Numbered from the stretch's first letter, positions 1 to 11,756 are shown. The stretch is 46,858 bases of DNA from Caldilineaceae bacterium SB0661_bin_32 (GCA_009841235.1 VXMH01000112.1:1-46858); one strand, 5' to 3'. Numbers and translations are program-made. The notes: generated by a model not told the origin, from the letters alone.

Positions 1-2
1 CC

Positions 3-248
3 GTGTACCATAGTATTATGCCACAACCACTCAGACTTGTTCAGAGTATCCCTAGAAGCCCAGGCCGAACGGGTAGCAGAGCAGGTCAACAAAGAACCCA
101 AGCGAAAGCCAAAGCACACGGACTCCGCGAACAAGGGCTTACAATGGCCAAGATAGCAGGGATACTAAATGAAGACGGTTATCACACCGTTGAGGGCTAC
201 CCGTACACGCAGCAAAACGTGTGGCACTTGTTGAACCGTGATGAATAG
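3..248 (+). CDS. Small HTH-like protein, possibly the C-terminal end of a recombinase
   Basis: A short open frame of about 81 codons starting with GTG only two bases from the window edge, so the gene may begin outside. The last 45 residues read like the helix-turn-helix tail found in serine recombinases and related DNA-binding proteins: a basic stretch, then LREQGLTMAKIAGILNEDGY, then a YTQQNVWHLL recognition-like helix. No catalytic domain is visible. It could be the surviving end of a mobile-element recombinase or a free-standing small regulator. The first 25 residues look unstructured. Function is not assigned with confidence. Confidence 0.4.
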   Translation: MYHSIMPQPLRLVQSIPRSPGRTGSRAGQQRTQAKAKAHGLREQGLTMAKIAGILNEDGYHTVEGYPYTQQNVWHLLNRDE

Positions 249-298
249 CGCCAACCTTCAGGTCTTTGTGCCAGTAGGAATACTCTGTCACCGACTTC

Positions 299-997
299 CT
301 AATCAGACTGTTCCCCGCGCCAGTCCCGGTCCGGCGTCAAATAAATCAGCGGCATACTGACCAGTGTCACCCCGTATTTCACCAGCAGATTGAAGACAAA
401 GATCTCCATGGCGACGGCCCAGGAGTCGACGAGTTGTGCGCCGAGGAAGGCAAACGGCGAGAAGGCGATGAGGACGAAGAGCAGATTGTCGATAGGGACG
501 CTGACGGAGTTGCTGACGAGGACGCGCAGCCACTGGAAGCGGGTGGTGACGCGGCTGACAAAGAGGTGGTAGATCTCGGTGTCGACCAGCTCGCTGACCA
601 GCTCGGCGATGATGGAGGCGCAGACGATGCGCCAGAGCGGCGCGAAGATGGTGCTGAACGCGGCGCCGTTGGATGATTCGGGATCGCTGGGCACGGAGGC
701 CGACCACATCAGATAGAGCACCATTCCCAGGTTGATGACCGCGGCAGTGACGATCAACACCTGGGCGTTGCGCTTGCCGAGCGTCTTGTGGACGAGGTCC
801 CGCAGGGTGAAGGTTACGGGGTAGACGAAGGTGCCCATGTCGACGGCCAGCCCGGCCACGACGCCGATCTTCAGGCTGGCGACGTCGGCCATCATCTGCG
901 CGGCGATGTAGGCCGCCACGACGACCACAGCCACTCTCGACAGCACGGACGCGCCTTGATGGAGGCGCGTTTGTTTTGGTGAGGCGCGATCCGACAC
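299..997 (-). CDS. Queuosine precursor transporter (YhhQ/VUT family, DUF165)
   Basis: A 232-residue polytopic membrane protein with about six hydrophobic segments. It has the family's typical features: an early AAYIAAQMMADVAS helix, the polar FTLRDLVHK segment, and an acidic ELVDTEIYHLF stretch followed by a VSNSVSVPIDNLLF helix. Characterised YhhQ proteins import 7-cyano-7-deazaguanine/7-aminomethyl-7-deazaguanine for queuosine tRNA modification. The start is GTG at 997, preceded on the minus strand by AGGGAG at good spacing. It is transcribed away from carB. I looked for a preQ1 riboswitch in the 170-base gap upstream and could not recognise one. Confidence 0.85.
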   Translation of the reverse strand: MSDRASPKQTRLHQGASVLSRVAVVVVAAYIAAQMMADVASLKIGVVAGLAVDMGTFVYPVTFTLRDLVHKTLGKRNAQVLIVTAAVINLGMVLYLMWSASVPSDPESSNGAAFSTIFAPLWRIVCASIIAELVSELVDTEIYHLFVSRVTTRFQWLRVLVSNSVSVPIDNLLFVLIAFSPFAFLGAQLVDSWAVAMEIFVFNLLVKYGVTLVSMPLIYLTPDRDWRGEQSD

Positions 998-1165
998 GTT
1001 ACAATCTCCCTATGTATTGGCAAGGCGGCAACTTCGACCGCCGGCATTGCTGCCGCTGCCTCTCATACAGACGGAAGGGCGGGCAGAGGCAAGCACCTAT
1101 TTTAGCACGCAGCCGCGCTATCGACAGGATGGGGCGGCCAACAGGGGAACGCAAGGGGCCAAGCC

Positions 1166-4564
<3,399 letters not shown>

Positions 4565-4568
4565 TCCT

Positions 4569-4605
4569 CCGGCTTGCGGAAGCCTGCCGCCGGCTGCTTC
4601 TTTTT
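4569..4605 (+). terminator. Possible intrinsic terminator after carB
   Basis: Five bases after the carB stop, CCGG and GCGG (4569-4579) can pair with CCGCCGG (4587-4593) around a short loop, followed by a five-T run at 4601-4605. The stem is bulged, so this is a plausible rather than a strong terminator. Confidence 0.4.
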
Positions 4606-4706
4606 GAACGCTTAGGGGAAACAGGTAGCGCGGCGGCAGGCACGAGATGACAGCAGATTCCTGGCCCAGTCCGCTCCCGATCACATTTTCCACGGCGGAG
4701 AATAGT

Positions 4707-5207
4707 ATGACCCCAACGGAAAAAACACGGAAGAGCGTCTACCTGGCGAACCCATACGGTTTTTCAGCCCAGCAGCGGGAGCTGCTGCTGCCGCCGCTGA
4801 TCGAGGCTGTGGCGGCGCTGGGGCTGGATGTGTGGGAACCGTTCGCGCGCACGGGTGGGAAGATAGACAGAACGAAGCCGGGCTGGGCGTATCGCGTCGG
4901 TCAACTTTGCTATCGGGATGTATGCGAGGCGGACGCCGTCTTCGCCGTTGTCAACGGTGTGCCGCCGGACGAGGGTGTGATGATCGAGATGGGGATGGCG
5001 ATCGCGCTGGGCAAACCGACGTTTCTGTTTCGGGACGACTTCCGGAGCGTTGCCGATACCGAGGAGTATCCGCTGAACCTGATGCTGTTCACGGGGATGC
5101 CGCAGGAGGCGTGGGAGATGCACTACTATAGGTCGGTGGAGGAGATTGGGGCGCCGGAGAAGGCGCTGGCGCGGTGGGCGAGTGCCGCGATCGCGTCTTG
5201 GCCATAG
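4707..5207 (+). CDS. Nucleoside 2-deoxyribosyltransferase-like protein
   Basis: A protein of about 166 residues. It begins with the family's SVYLANPYGFS nucleotide-binding start, has a YRDVCEADAVFAVVNG strand-helix in the middle, and then the EGVMIEMGMAIALGKPTFLF segment, whose Glu sits where the catalytic nucleophile of nucleoside 2-deoxyribosyltransferases (Pfam PF05014) lies. These enzymes exchange bases between deoxynucleosides; some relatives hydrolyse nucleotides instead, so the substrate is open. I chose ATG 4707 over an upstream frame opening at 4647 because GGCGGAG ends six bases before it and the family fold begins just after it. Confidence 0.75.
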   Translation: MTPTEKTRKSVYLANPYGFSAQQRELLLPPLIEAVAALGLDVWEPFARTGGKIDRTKPGWAYRVGQLCYRDVCEADAVFAVVNGVPPDEGVMIEMGMAIALGKPTFLFRDDFRSVADTEEYPLNLMLFTGMPQEAWEMHYYRSVEEIGAPEKALARWASAAIASWP

Positions 5208-5332
5208 TCCCCGCTCCGATATGCGTCTGCCGAATTGCACCGCTATATGCTTTGGCTCGCGTCCCGGAGTTCGGGATCAGGCTAAACGATTCATAAACAC
5301 AACCAGAACATGCGTGCCTTCACCCTTTGTTT

Positions 5333-5360
5333 TTGGACATGAGAGGGCATTTCTGATATT
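5333..5360 (+). promoter_or_regulatory. Candidate promoter for hicBA
   Basis: TTGGAC at 5333-5338 and GATATT at 5355-5360 are separated by 16 bases and lie about 60 bases before hicB. Both boxes deviate from consensus, so this is a weak candidate. Confidence 0.3.
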
Positions 5361-5419
5361 CTCAAAACACTACTGCCAGAAGATTAGAGTTGGTTTTGGC
5401 CAGATGGAGGGCAATAAAC

Positions 5420-5713
5420 ATGAAATGGGTACTCAAGTGCTCAATCTGGCGTGAGGGTGACTGGTATGTATCCCATTGCAAAGATTTAGAGATAGCGAGT
5501 CAAGGGGAAACGGTTGAAGAGGCACAGACAAACCTGGAAGAGGCAATACGGTTGTTTCTTGAAGTAGCCTCATATACCGAAGTCATGGAATATCTTTCCC
5601 GGTTTGATCCAGTTACTTCCCCTGAAATTCAGAAACAGCCTAAAGTTCGGATAAAGTCCACACATCAGGAATCTCAACGGATGATGTGTGAAGTTGCTCT
5701 GGATTATGCCTAG
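5420..5713 (+). CDS. hicB: HicB family antitoxin
   Basis: About 97 residues with the partial RNase H-like fold of HicB: a short YVSHCKDLEIASQGETVEEAQTNLEEAI stretch typical of the family, followed by a longer C-terminal tail. HicB neutralises the HicA mRNA interferase and usually autoregulates. ATG 5420 is chosen because GGAGG lies at 5406-5410. It overlaps hicA by eight bases in the antitoxin-first order common outside enterobacteria. The pair is visibly AT-richer than the flanking genes, which suggests horizontal transfer. Confidence 0.85.
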   Translation: MKWVLKCSIWREGDWYVSHCKDLEIASQGETVEEAQTNLEEAIRLFLEVASYTEVMEYLSRFDPVTSPEIQKQPKVRIKSTHQESQRMMCEVALDYA

Positions 5714-5963
5714 ACTCAGGCCCAGACCGGCACGTGAAATTATCAGGATACTTTCAGAAAATGGTTTTGATACAGTCAGACAAACTGGTAGTCATATTAT
5801 AATGCAGACTCGGAGCGAACTCAGTTCCGGACAATTTACCACCATTACGGTAATTGTACCCGACAAAAGGGAAGTTCCAGTCGGGACAATATCAAGCATC
5901 TTAAACACTCCAAGCTGCCCCGTAAACTTTTCGAATAAGGCAGACCCTCAGGTAGAAGAGTGA
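5706..5963 (+). CDS. hicA: HicA family toxin, C-terminus apparently frameshifted
   Basis: HicA is a small double-stranded-RNA-binding-fold mRNA interferase. The start RLRPRPAREIIRILSENGF, the GSHIIM motif with the catalytic His, and ITVIVPDKREVPVGTISSIL all fit. After SSIL the frame reads an unrelated polar tail to 5963. One extra A in the AAA run at 5903-5905 would restore a family-like ending, KHSKLPRKLFE, stopping at 5936-5938. So the gene has probably lost one base, or the sequence has an error. The catalytic part is intact, so some activity is possible. Start ATG 5706 lies inside the end of hicB. Confidence 0.8.
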   Translation: MPRLRPRPAREIIRILSENGFDTVRQTGSHIIMQTRSELSSGQFTTITVIVPDKREVPVGTISSILNTPSCPVNFSNKADPQVEE

Positions 5964-6043
5964 ATATTACCCTAAGAGACGATTCTGAAGCTGCTTAGAT
6001 TTTTGTGACTTGACGCAACGAGTTTACTGCTTCGTTCTGACGC

Positions 6044-6071
6044 TTGACAGACTTCTTTTCGGTCGTACAGT
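6044..6071 (+). promoter_or_regulatory. Candidate upstream promoter for the lysC operon
   Basis: A perfect TTGACA at 6044-6049 is followed after 16 bases by TACAGT at 6066-6071. It lies about 140 bases upstream of the better-placed promoter at 6183 and could be a second start site for the same leader. Confidence 0.4.
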
Positions 6072-6182
6072 AGCGCGGCGTCCAGGAGGAGTCACCAGGC
6101 GTTTCCACACGGGGCCCGAGCTTCGGACCTGGTCGCTTTATCTATGACTTCCCCTTGTTCCTTTGCTACCCGCCCGCGAAAT

Positions 6183-6211
6183 TTGACATAGCTTGCGGCC
6201 TCTGCTACATT
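6183..6211 (+). promoter_or_regulatory. Promoter of the SAM-riboswitch/lysC transcript
   Basis: TTGACA at 6183-6188, a 17-base spacer and TACATT at 6206-6211. The expected transcription start, near 6218, is about 20 bases before the riboswitch P1 stem. Spacing and position fit a housekeeping sigma-factor promoter driving the leader. Confidence 0.65.
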
Positions 6212-6236
6212 TGCCCGCATTACAGTTGAATAGCTG

Positions 6237-6361
6237 AACTCTTATCCAGAGAGGCGGAGGGACCGGCCCTGTGAAGCCTCGGCAACCCGGTAGCGGAAGA
6301 TGAAAGGCCTTCCGTGACGTAGGTGCCAATTCCGGCAGATATATTCTGGAAGATGAGAGGC
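6237..6361 (+). ncRNA. SAM-I riboswitch (S-box leader)
   Basis: The conserved SAM-I core is easy to read: CTTATCCAGAGAGG, GGAGGGACCGGCCC, GTGAAGCCTCGGCAACC and AGGTGCCAATTCC, in order. The closing P1 helix pairs 6239-6246 (CTCTTATC) with 6352-6359 (GATGAGAG), all eight positions pairing with one G-T wobble. SAM-I aptamers (Rfam RF00162) bind S-adenosylmethionine and normally shut off methionine-related genes. Here the aptamer precedes lysC-hom-asd, so SAM would limit entry into the aspartate pathway. Confidence 0.93.
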
Positions 6362-6411
6362 AGTAGATATAGTCGGCTACCTCTCGTCCGGACGGCGCGG
6401 GGTATTTTTTT
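6355..6411 (+). terminator. Riboswitch expression platform: antiterminator and intrinsic terminator
   Basis: Two exclusive hairpins can be drawn. Antiterminator: GAGAG at 6355-6359, which is also the 3' arm of P1, pairs with CTCTC at 6381-6385, extended by GTAG with CTAC. Terminator: CCTC (6380-6383) with GGGG (6399-6402), one mismatch, then CGTC (6385-6388) with GGCG (6394-6397), a five-base loop, and seven T residues at 6405-6411. When SAM stabilises P1 the terminator is free to form. Pairing was worked out by eye. Confidence 0.7.
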
Positions 6412-6444
6412 ACTTTTTCTTCTTGCAGAGCGAGTCAGACGCGT

Positions 6445-7905
6445 ATGATCGTAATGAAATTTGGCGGGACGTCGGTCGGTACAACGGAATCGATCGCCAG
6501 CGCGGCGAAAATTGTGGCCGCGGCGGTCGAAAAACAGGCCGAAAGTGCAGGCGCAGAGGGTGGGCCCGAGCAGAGTCCGGAGAGCCCTGGCGTGCTGGTG
6601 GTCGTGAGCGCGATGGGCGGGGTTACGAACACGCTGATCGACGCGGCGCAGGCGGCCGCGGCGGGCGACGAGACACCCTATCGCGATGCCCGCAGCCAGC
6701 TGCTGGTACGGCACCAGGTGGTGGCCGGTCAGCTGATCGAGGACGGGGTCGAGCGCGCCGGGCTGGGCAGGCTGTTCGACAACCGCCTGCGCGAGTTCGA
6801 GCGCCTGTGCCGCAGCATCACGGTCCTCGGTGAGTTGACGCAGCGGGGACTGGATGTCGTCAGCGGCGTGGGCGAGCGGCTGAGCGCGCCGCTGCTGGCG
6901 GCTGTGCTGCGGGCGAACGGTGTCAAGGCCCAGTTCGTGGACGCCGGTGAGCTGATCATCACCGATGACCAGTACGGCAACGCCAATCCACTGATGGACT
7001 CGACGCCGGACCGTTGCCGGGACCGGCTGCTGCCGATGATGCAGAGCGGGGTTGTGCCGGTTGTCACCGGCTTTGTCGGCGCGACCGAAAAGGGCGTGCC
7101 CACTACGCTGGGGCGGGGCGGCTCGGACTACTCGGCCGCGATTCTGGGTGCGGCCCTCGATGCCGACGAGATCCAGATCTGGACGGACGTGGACGGGGTC
7201 ATGACCGCCGACCCCCGCATCGTGGAGACCGCACAGTCGATGGAGGAGCTTTCCTACGAGGAGGTGGCGGAATTGGCTTATTACGGCGCCAAAGTGCTGC
7301 ATCCGAAGACCGTCACGCCGGCGGTGGAGAGAAGTATTCCTGTGCGGGTTCTAAACACATTCAACCCCTCCCACCGGGGCACGAGCATCGTCGAGAAGAC
7401 GCGCCAGCTGCACCACGGCGTCAAGGCGATTACCGCGGTGCGGGATTTGCGGTTGATTACGGTGGCAGGCCGCGGGATGATCGGCGTGCCGGGCATCGCG
7501 GCGCGCACATTTGACGCGGTGGCGCGTCAGCGCGCCAATGTACTGATGATCAGCCAAGGCAGCAGCGAGCAGAGCATCTGCTTTGTCGTGCCGGAGGCGG
7601 AGGGCGATGCGGTGATCGAGGCGCTGAAGATCGAGTTCGCGCGCGAGCTGGCCCAGCACATGATCGAAGAGATCAGCAACCAGCCGGATATCGTGATCGT
7701 GGCGGTGATCGGCGCGGGCATGAAGGGCACACCCGGCATCGCGGCGCGGGTCTTCAATGCGCTGGGCGAGCGGGACATTAACGTGATCGCCATTGCCCAG
7801 GGGTCGAGTGAGGCCAATATCAGCCTCGTCGTCCTGCAGACCGAGGCCGATGAGGCGATCCGGGCCATTCACGATACGTTCGAACTTGGGAACGGAGCAG
7901 ACTGA
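6445..7905 (+). CDS. lysC: Aspartate kinase
   Basis: Phosphorylates aspartate, the first step toward lysine, threonine and methionine. The N-terminal amino-acid-kinase domain opens with VMKFGGTSVG and includes LGRGGSDYSAAILGAAL and EIQIWTDVDGV. Two C-terminal ACT-type regulatory repeats are visible, each containing a GMKG/GMIG-type GIAAR segment near residues 347 and 425. The length of 486 is typical for a monofunctional enzyme with tandem ACT domains, which usually means feedback inhibition by end-product amino acids. It is the first gene after the SAM riboswitch, and its stop overlaps the hom start by one base (TGATG). The ribosome-binding site is weak. Confidence 0.95.
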   Translation: MIVMKFGGTSVGTTESIASAAKIVAAAVEKQAESAGAEGGPEQSPESPGVLVVVSAMGGVTNTLIDAAQAAAAGDETPYRDARSQLLVRHQVVAGQLIEDGVERAGLGRLFDNRLREFERLCRSITVLGELTQRGLDVVSGVGERLSAPLLAAVLRANGVKAQFVDAGELIITDDQYGNANPLMDSTPDRCRDRLLPMMQSGVVPVVTGFVGATEKGVPTTLGRGGSDYSAAILGAALDADEIQIWTDVDGVMTADPRIVETAQSMEELSYEEVAELAYYGAKVLHPKTVTPAVERSIPVRVLNTFNPSHRGTSIVEKTRQLHHGVKAITAVRDLRLITVAGRGMIGVPGIAARTFDAVARQRANVLMISQGSSEQSICFVVPEAEGDAVIEALKIEFARELAQHMIEEISNQPDIVIVAVIGAGMKGTPGIAARVFNALGERDINVIAIAQGSSEANISLVVLQTEADEAIRAIHDTFELGNGAD

Positions 7906-9023
7906 TGGAAAACCTTGCTGGCATGCCTGCGGAACGGGAGAAGCCGCTCATCCTTTTCGGGCTGGGGGGCGTTGGGCGGGCCCTGCTAAGTCAGATCGGG
8001 GAACAGCGGTCGCTCCATCGCGAGAAGTACGGTCTGCGCATCCGCTTTCTGGCCCTGTGCGACAGCAGCGGCGCAGTCGTAGAGCCGCAAGGGGGACTCA
8101 CGGACGAGTTCCTGGCCGGAATTTTACAGCATAAGGAGGCGGGCGGCGCGCTGGCGTCACATCAGCTGGGCCAGCCCTATAAGAGCCCGGAAGCGATGGT
8201 AGAGGAACTTGGCGGGCCGGGCATGGTCGTGGTCGACTGCACGGCGTCGGACGGGACGGCGGGCGCGCTGTTGCTGGCGCTGGAAAAGGGCTGTCAGGTC
8301 GTGCTGGCGAACAAGAAGCCGTTGACCGTCGTCCAAGATGTGTATGACGGAATCAGCCGTAGTGCGGGCGATGCCCGCTGGGAAACGACGGTGGGCGCCG
8401 GTCTGCCGGTGATCGCGACGCTCAACCGGATGGCGTCCAGCGGCGACGAGATCGAGCGCATCGCCGGCTCGTTCAGCGGCACGCTCGGCTACCTGATGAC
8501 CGGGCTGGAAGAGGGCCGCTCCTACAGCGAGACCGTCGCAGAGGCATACCGGCTGGGGTATACCGAGCCGGACCCGCGCGATGACCTGGGGGGCGTCGAC
8601 GTGGCACGGAAAGCGCTTATTCTGGCACGGAGGATCGGCTGGCGCATGGAGATGGAGCAGGTTGAAATCAGGAGCCTCTACCCGGAGCGGATGGCCGGCC
8701 TGGGCGTGGACAGTTTTCTGGCGGAGCTGCCGTCGCTGGACGAGGAGTACGGCGCGCGGGTGGCGGGCGCGGCTGCGGAGGGCAAGGTCCTGCGCTATGC
8801 CGCCACGCTTTCTGAAGGCGCCTGCAGCGTCGGTCCGACGGCGGTCGCCAAGGACAGCCCGCTGGGGCGTTTGACCGGAACCGACAACCTGGTCGAACTC
8901 TACAGCCGCTGGTACAATCCCAACCCGCTGGTCATTCAGGGCCGGGGAGCCGGGGTCGAGGCAACTGCGGCCGGCGTATTGAGTGACATTGTCGAACTGC
9001 ATTTCAGTCGCGGTTCGCGGTGA
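7905..9023 (+). CDS. hom: Homoserine dehydrogenase
   Basis: Reduces aspartate semialdehyde to homoserine with NAD(P)H. The sequence shows the Rossmann start LILFGLGGVGRALL, the VVLANKKPLT motif after the coenzyme domain, the substrate-site segment WETTVGAGLPVIATLNRM, and TEPDPRDDLGGVDVARKALILAR with the catalytic Lys. At 372 residues it resembles the dehydrogenase half of bifunctional ThrA-type proteins and lacks a C-terminal ACT domain. It is translationally coupled to lysC by a one-base overlap, so it shares the riboswitch control. Confidence 0.93.
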   Translation: MENLAGMPAEREKPLILFGLGGVGRALLSQIGEQRSLHREKYGLRIRFLALCDSSGAVVEPQGGLTDEFLAGILQHKEAGGALASHQLGQPYKSPEAMVEELGGPGMVVVDCTASDGTAGALLLALEKGCQVVLANKKPLTVVQDVYDGISRSAGDARWETTVGAGLPVIATLNRMASSGDEIERIAGSFSGTLGYLMTGLEEGRSYSETVAEAYRLGYTEPDPRDDLGGVDVARKALILARRIGWRMEMEQVEIRSLYPERMAGLGVDSFLAELPSLDEEYGARVAGAAAEGKVLRYAATLSEGACSVGPTAVAKDSPLGRLTGTDNLVELYSRWYNPNPLVIQGRGAGVEATAAGVLSDIVELHFSRGSR

Positions 9024-9112
9024 TAAACGGCCGGCCCGTTTCGCGGGTTAAGGCGGGCATAGACGTGTGAATCCTGGAATCACGTAGAGGATAGTTCAGA
9101 CAAAGGATTTCG

Positions 9113-10243
9113 ATGAACATTCAGCCAAAGATCCGCGTGGGTGTGCTGGGCGCTACCGGCGCGGTGGGACAACGGTTTGTACAGATGTTGCAGGGGCATC
9201 CCTGGTTTGAGTTGAGCGTGCTGTGCGCATCGCCGCGCAACGCGGGCAAACGCTACGCGGACGCCTGCAACTGGCTGCTGCGGGGGGACATGCCGGCCCA
9301 TCTGCAGGACATCATCCTGGAGGAGATGGCGCCGGGGATCGACTGTGAGGTGGCGTTCAGCGCGCTGCCTAGCGGGGTAGCGCGGGAGGTCGAGGCGGAG
9401 CTGGCCGCGGCCGGCTACATCGTGTGCAGCAATGCCAGCGCCTACCGCTATGAGCCGGACGTGCCTCTTTTGATCCCGGAGGTCAATCCTGAGCATCTGG
9501 GATTGATCGACGTACAGCGAAACCGGCGGGGCTGGCGGGGATTCATCACCACCAATCCCAACTGTTCAACGACACACCTGGTGAGCGCGCTGCATCCGCT
9601 GCACGAGGCGTTCGGCGTCGAGAAGGTGTTCGCGGTGACGATGCAGGCGGTCAGCGGCGCGGGCTATTCGGGCGTAACGTCAATGGACATTATCGACAAC
9701 GTGGTACCGCACATCAGTTCCGAAGAGGAGAAGATGGAGCGCCGCGAGCCGCAGAAGCTGCTGGGGCGATTTGACGGCCAGGGTGTGGAGATGGCCGATT
9801 TTGCCGTGAGCGCCCACTGTAACCGCGTGCCGGTGCGCAACGGTCATCTGGCGGCGATCAGCGTGGAGTTCACCCGTAGCCCCAGCCTGGAGGATGTACG
9901 GCGAGCGTGGGCGGAGTACGATCCGCTGCCGCAGCGGATGGGTCTTCCGAGCGCGCCGCAACAGGCGATCCTGTACCGGGAGGAGACAGACCGTCCGCAG
10001 CCGCGCATGGACCGGCTGGCCGGAAGCGTTCCCGGCATGACGACGGTGGTGGGCCGGCTGCGGGAGGACCCGCTCCTGCATGTGAAGTTCCTGGCGTTGG
10101 GCCACAACACGATTCGCGGCGCGGCGGGCGGCAGTCTGCTCAACGCCGAGCTGCTGGTAGCGCAGGGGTACCTGGACAGTCAGGAAGAGGCTGCCGGGGA
10201 TCGGACGCCTGCCGCCGGCGGGGTACTTAACGCTGTGCGCTAG
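9113..10243 (+). CDS. asd: Aspartate-semialdehyde dehydrogenase, fungal/archaeal type
   Basis: Makes aspartate semialdehyde from aspartyl phosphate, between lysC and hom. It has the nucleotide-binding start VGVLGATGAVGQRFVQML, the catalytic Cys in TTNPNCSTTHL, and the TMQAVSGAGYSGV segment followed by DIIDNVVPHI..EEEKME, which is characteristic of the fungal/archaeal branch rather than the E. coli-type enzyme. The active-site His region reads AHCNRVPVRNGH. AAAGGA ends six bases before ATG 9113. It follows hom by 89 bases with no clear terminator, so it is probably in the same operon. Confidence 0.94.
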   Translation: MNIQPKIRVGVLGATGAVGQRFVQMLQGHPWFELSVLCASPRNAGKRYADACNWLLRGDMPAHLQDIILEEMAPGIDCEVAFSALPSGVAREVEAELAAAGYIVCSNASAYRYEPDVPLLIPEVNPEHLGLIDVQRNRRGWRGFITTNPNCSTTHLVSALHPLHEAFGVEKVFAVTMQAVSGAGYSGVTSMDIIDNVVPHISSEEEKMERREPQKLLGRFDGQGVEMADFAVSAHCNRVPVRNGHLAAISVEFTRSPSLEDVRRAWAEYDPLPQRMGLPSAPQQAILYREETDRPQPRMDRLAGSVPGMTTVVGRLREDPLLHVKFLALGHNTIRGAAGGSLLNAELLVAQGYLDSQEEAAGDRTPAAGGVLNAVR

Positions 10244-10274
10244 CTGCTGCAGCCGTGCGCGACAGGCACAGAAT

Positions 10275-10303
10275 TTTCACATTGGCCTGCCATAGGTTAG
10301 AAT
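10275..10303 (+). promoter_or_regulatory. Candidate promoter after asd
   Basis: TTTCAC at 10275-10280, a 17-base spacer and TAGAAT at 10298-10303. It would serve the HAD-like gene beginning near 10413. The -35 box is poor. Confidence 0.3.
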
Positions 10304-10412
10304 CGTGTCAAGTGCAACGGCGGTTTGAGCAGTACGTTCTTGGTTCCCGGTAGCGTCAACCCTTTGCGTGCGGTGGAGTTGCTCAAAGACAAAGACGAAT
10401 CCGGGAACAGAA

Positions 10413-11678
10413 ATGGAAGGTGCCGAATTGGCCAACACGCAAACAAGAGAAGCCTATCCGATTGCCGTTGACAACTTTGGGCTGGCGTCCCTGGATGAGC
10501 TTGTCGGCGATCTGATCGTTTACCGTAAACTGGAGCCGATCACCCGCCAAATCCCCGGCCTGAAATCCGCCCGCCACCAGCTCGGGCTGCCAGCGCCTTC
10601 CGTACCCCGCAAACAGGAGAAATCGTACGCCCAGGTCGCTCTGTGGATCCTTGAACAAGCGCAGCAGCGGCGGGATTCCTCAGTGGAAGAGCTGCTCTTC
10701 ATCGGCGATACACTCTCCGGTGATGGAAATACTTTCCAGGTGATGCGGACCTTGCGTTCCGCGGACGGGCCGCCGCGCGATAACGGGGAGTTGCTCGGGC
10801 TTGCGGACGACGCCGTGATGCCCAGCGCCTGCTTTATCGGCAACGAAAAGGCCGGCGAACCGGAGGATTATGTAGCCGACGAAGAGACCGGAATGTTCGA
10901 AGGCAACCGCTGGAGCCAGCTGGTGGACTGGATCAAGTGGGCGCAGGGGAACGGTTTGCGATTAGACGAAAATACGGCGGTTGTTCTCGACCTGGACAAG
11001 ACAGCCATCGGCGCGCGCGGACGCAACAACCGGGCGATCGACGTGGCGCGACTCAAGGGGCTGTACCGTACCGTGGGCAGCCTGCTGGGCGACAAGTTCA
11101 ATGCCTCGCTGTTCGCACAGCACTATGAACTACTCAATCGCGCCCACTATCATCACCTGACCGGGGACAACCAGGACTACCTGGCCTATATCTGCCTGGT
11201 TCTCAACAACGAAGGCCTCGACTGCACCGATCTGCTTGAACGAATCGAAGACGGCGCGGTGCAGACATTTGAGCAGTTTGTGCGTTATGCCGAAGTCTGC
11301 ATTGCAGGCGGCGGGCGGGTGAGCGAGGCGATGCGTCAGGCCCATGAAGCGGTCAACATGGCCGTTGCGCTGGGAGATCCGACCCCGTTCAAACAGTTCC
11401 GGCGGGAAGAGTTTGTGGCAACGCTGGAGCATATGAACAATCTGGCTGATGACGTGCCGGCCGAGGAACGCCTTTCGCAGGAGATCTGCATTACGCAGGA
11501 GGTGCGCGAGACCGTACTCTGGTTAAAGGAGCGCGGCTGTCTGATTATCAGCTTCAGCGACAAGCCGGACGAATCTTCGATCCCTCACCGTACCCGGCAC
11601 CGGGGCAAGCTGCCGGTTCACAAAGCAAAAACCCACGCTACCGGCGTCAGCATCGCAGACCAACTGCGCAATCTGTAA
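10413..11678 (+). CDS. HAD-superfamily-like protein of unknown function
   Basis: A protein of about 421 residues I do not recognise as a named family. It contains a good HAD motif I, VVLDLDKTA (around residues 190-198), and a possible motif II, LIISFSDKP, near residue 380. A GDTLSGDG sequence resembling HAD motif IV lies near residue 98, N-terminal to motif I, which is the wrong order for a standard HAD enzyme. No signal peptide or membrane segment is seen. ATG 10413 is the conventional start; TTG 10428 is better placed behind GGAAGG (10415-10420). It stands alone between asd and ftsH. Confidence 0.6.
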   Translation: MEGAELANTQTREAYPIAVDNFGLASLDELVGDLIVYRKLEPITRQIPGLKSARHQLGLPAPSVPRKQEKSYAQVALWILEQAQQRRDSSVEELLFIGDTLSGDGNTFQVMRTLRSADGPPRDNGELLGLADDAVMPSACFIGNEKAGEPEDYVADEETGMFEGNRWSQLVDWIKWAQGNGLRLDENTAVVLDLDKTAIGARGRNNRAIDVARLKGLYRTVGSLLGDKFNASLFAQHYELLNRAHYHHLTGDNQDYLAYICLVLNNEGLDCTDLLERIEDGAVQTFEQFVRYAEVCIAGGGRVSEAMRQAHEAVNMAVALGDPTPFKQFRREEFVATLEHMNNLADDVPAEERLSQEICITQEVRETVLWLKERGCLIISFSDKPDESSIPHRTRHRGKLPVHKAKTHATGVSIADQLRNL

Positions 11679-11747
11679 CGTACAGTGGCGCGTAGCCGGT
11701 AACTTCCGCACACTGGTTTCTGCCTTACTGATTCAGGCCCCCTCCTC

Positions 11748-11756
11748 TGTTATACT
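11748..11756 (+). promoter_or_regulatory. Extended -10 promoter element before ftsH
   Basis: TGTTATACT combines an extended -10 TG with TATACT (11751-11756); no good -35 box is seen. Downstream, related AACGTGTA-type repeats occupy the leader at about 11764-11800. The ftsH start is 83 bases beyond the -10. Confidence 0.45.

Noticed and set aside
998..1165. preQ1 riboswitch upstream of the queuosine precursor transporter
   Set aside because: Looked for because such genes often have one; the conserved preQ1 core could not be found by eye.
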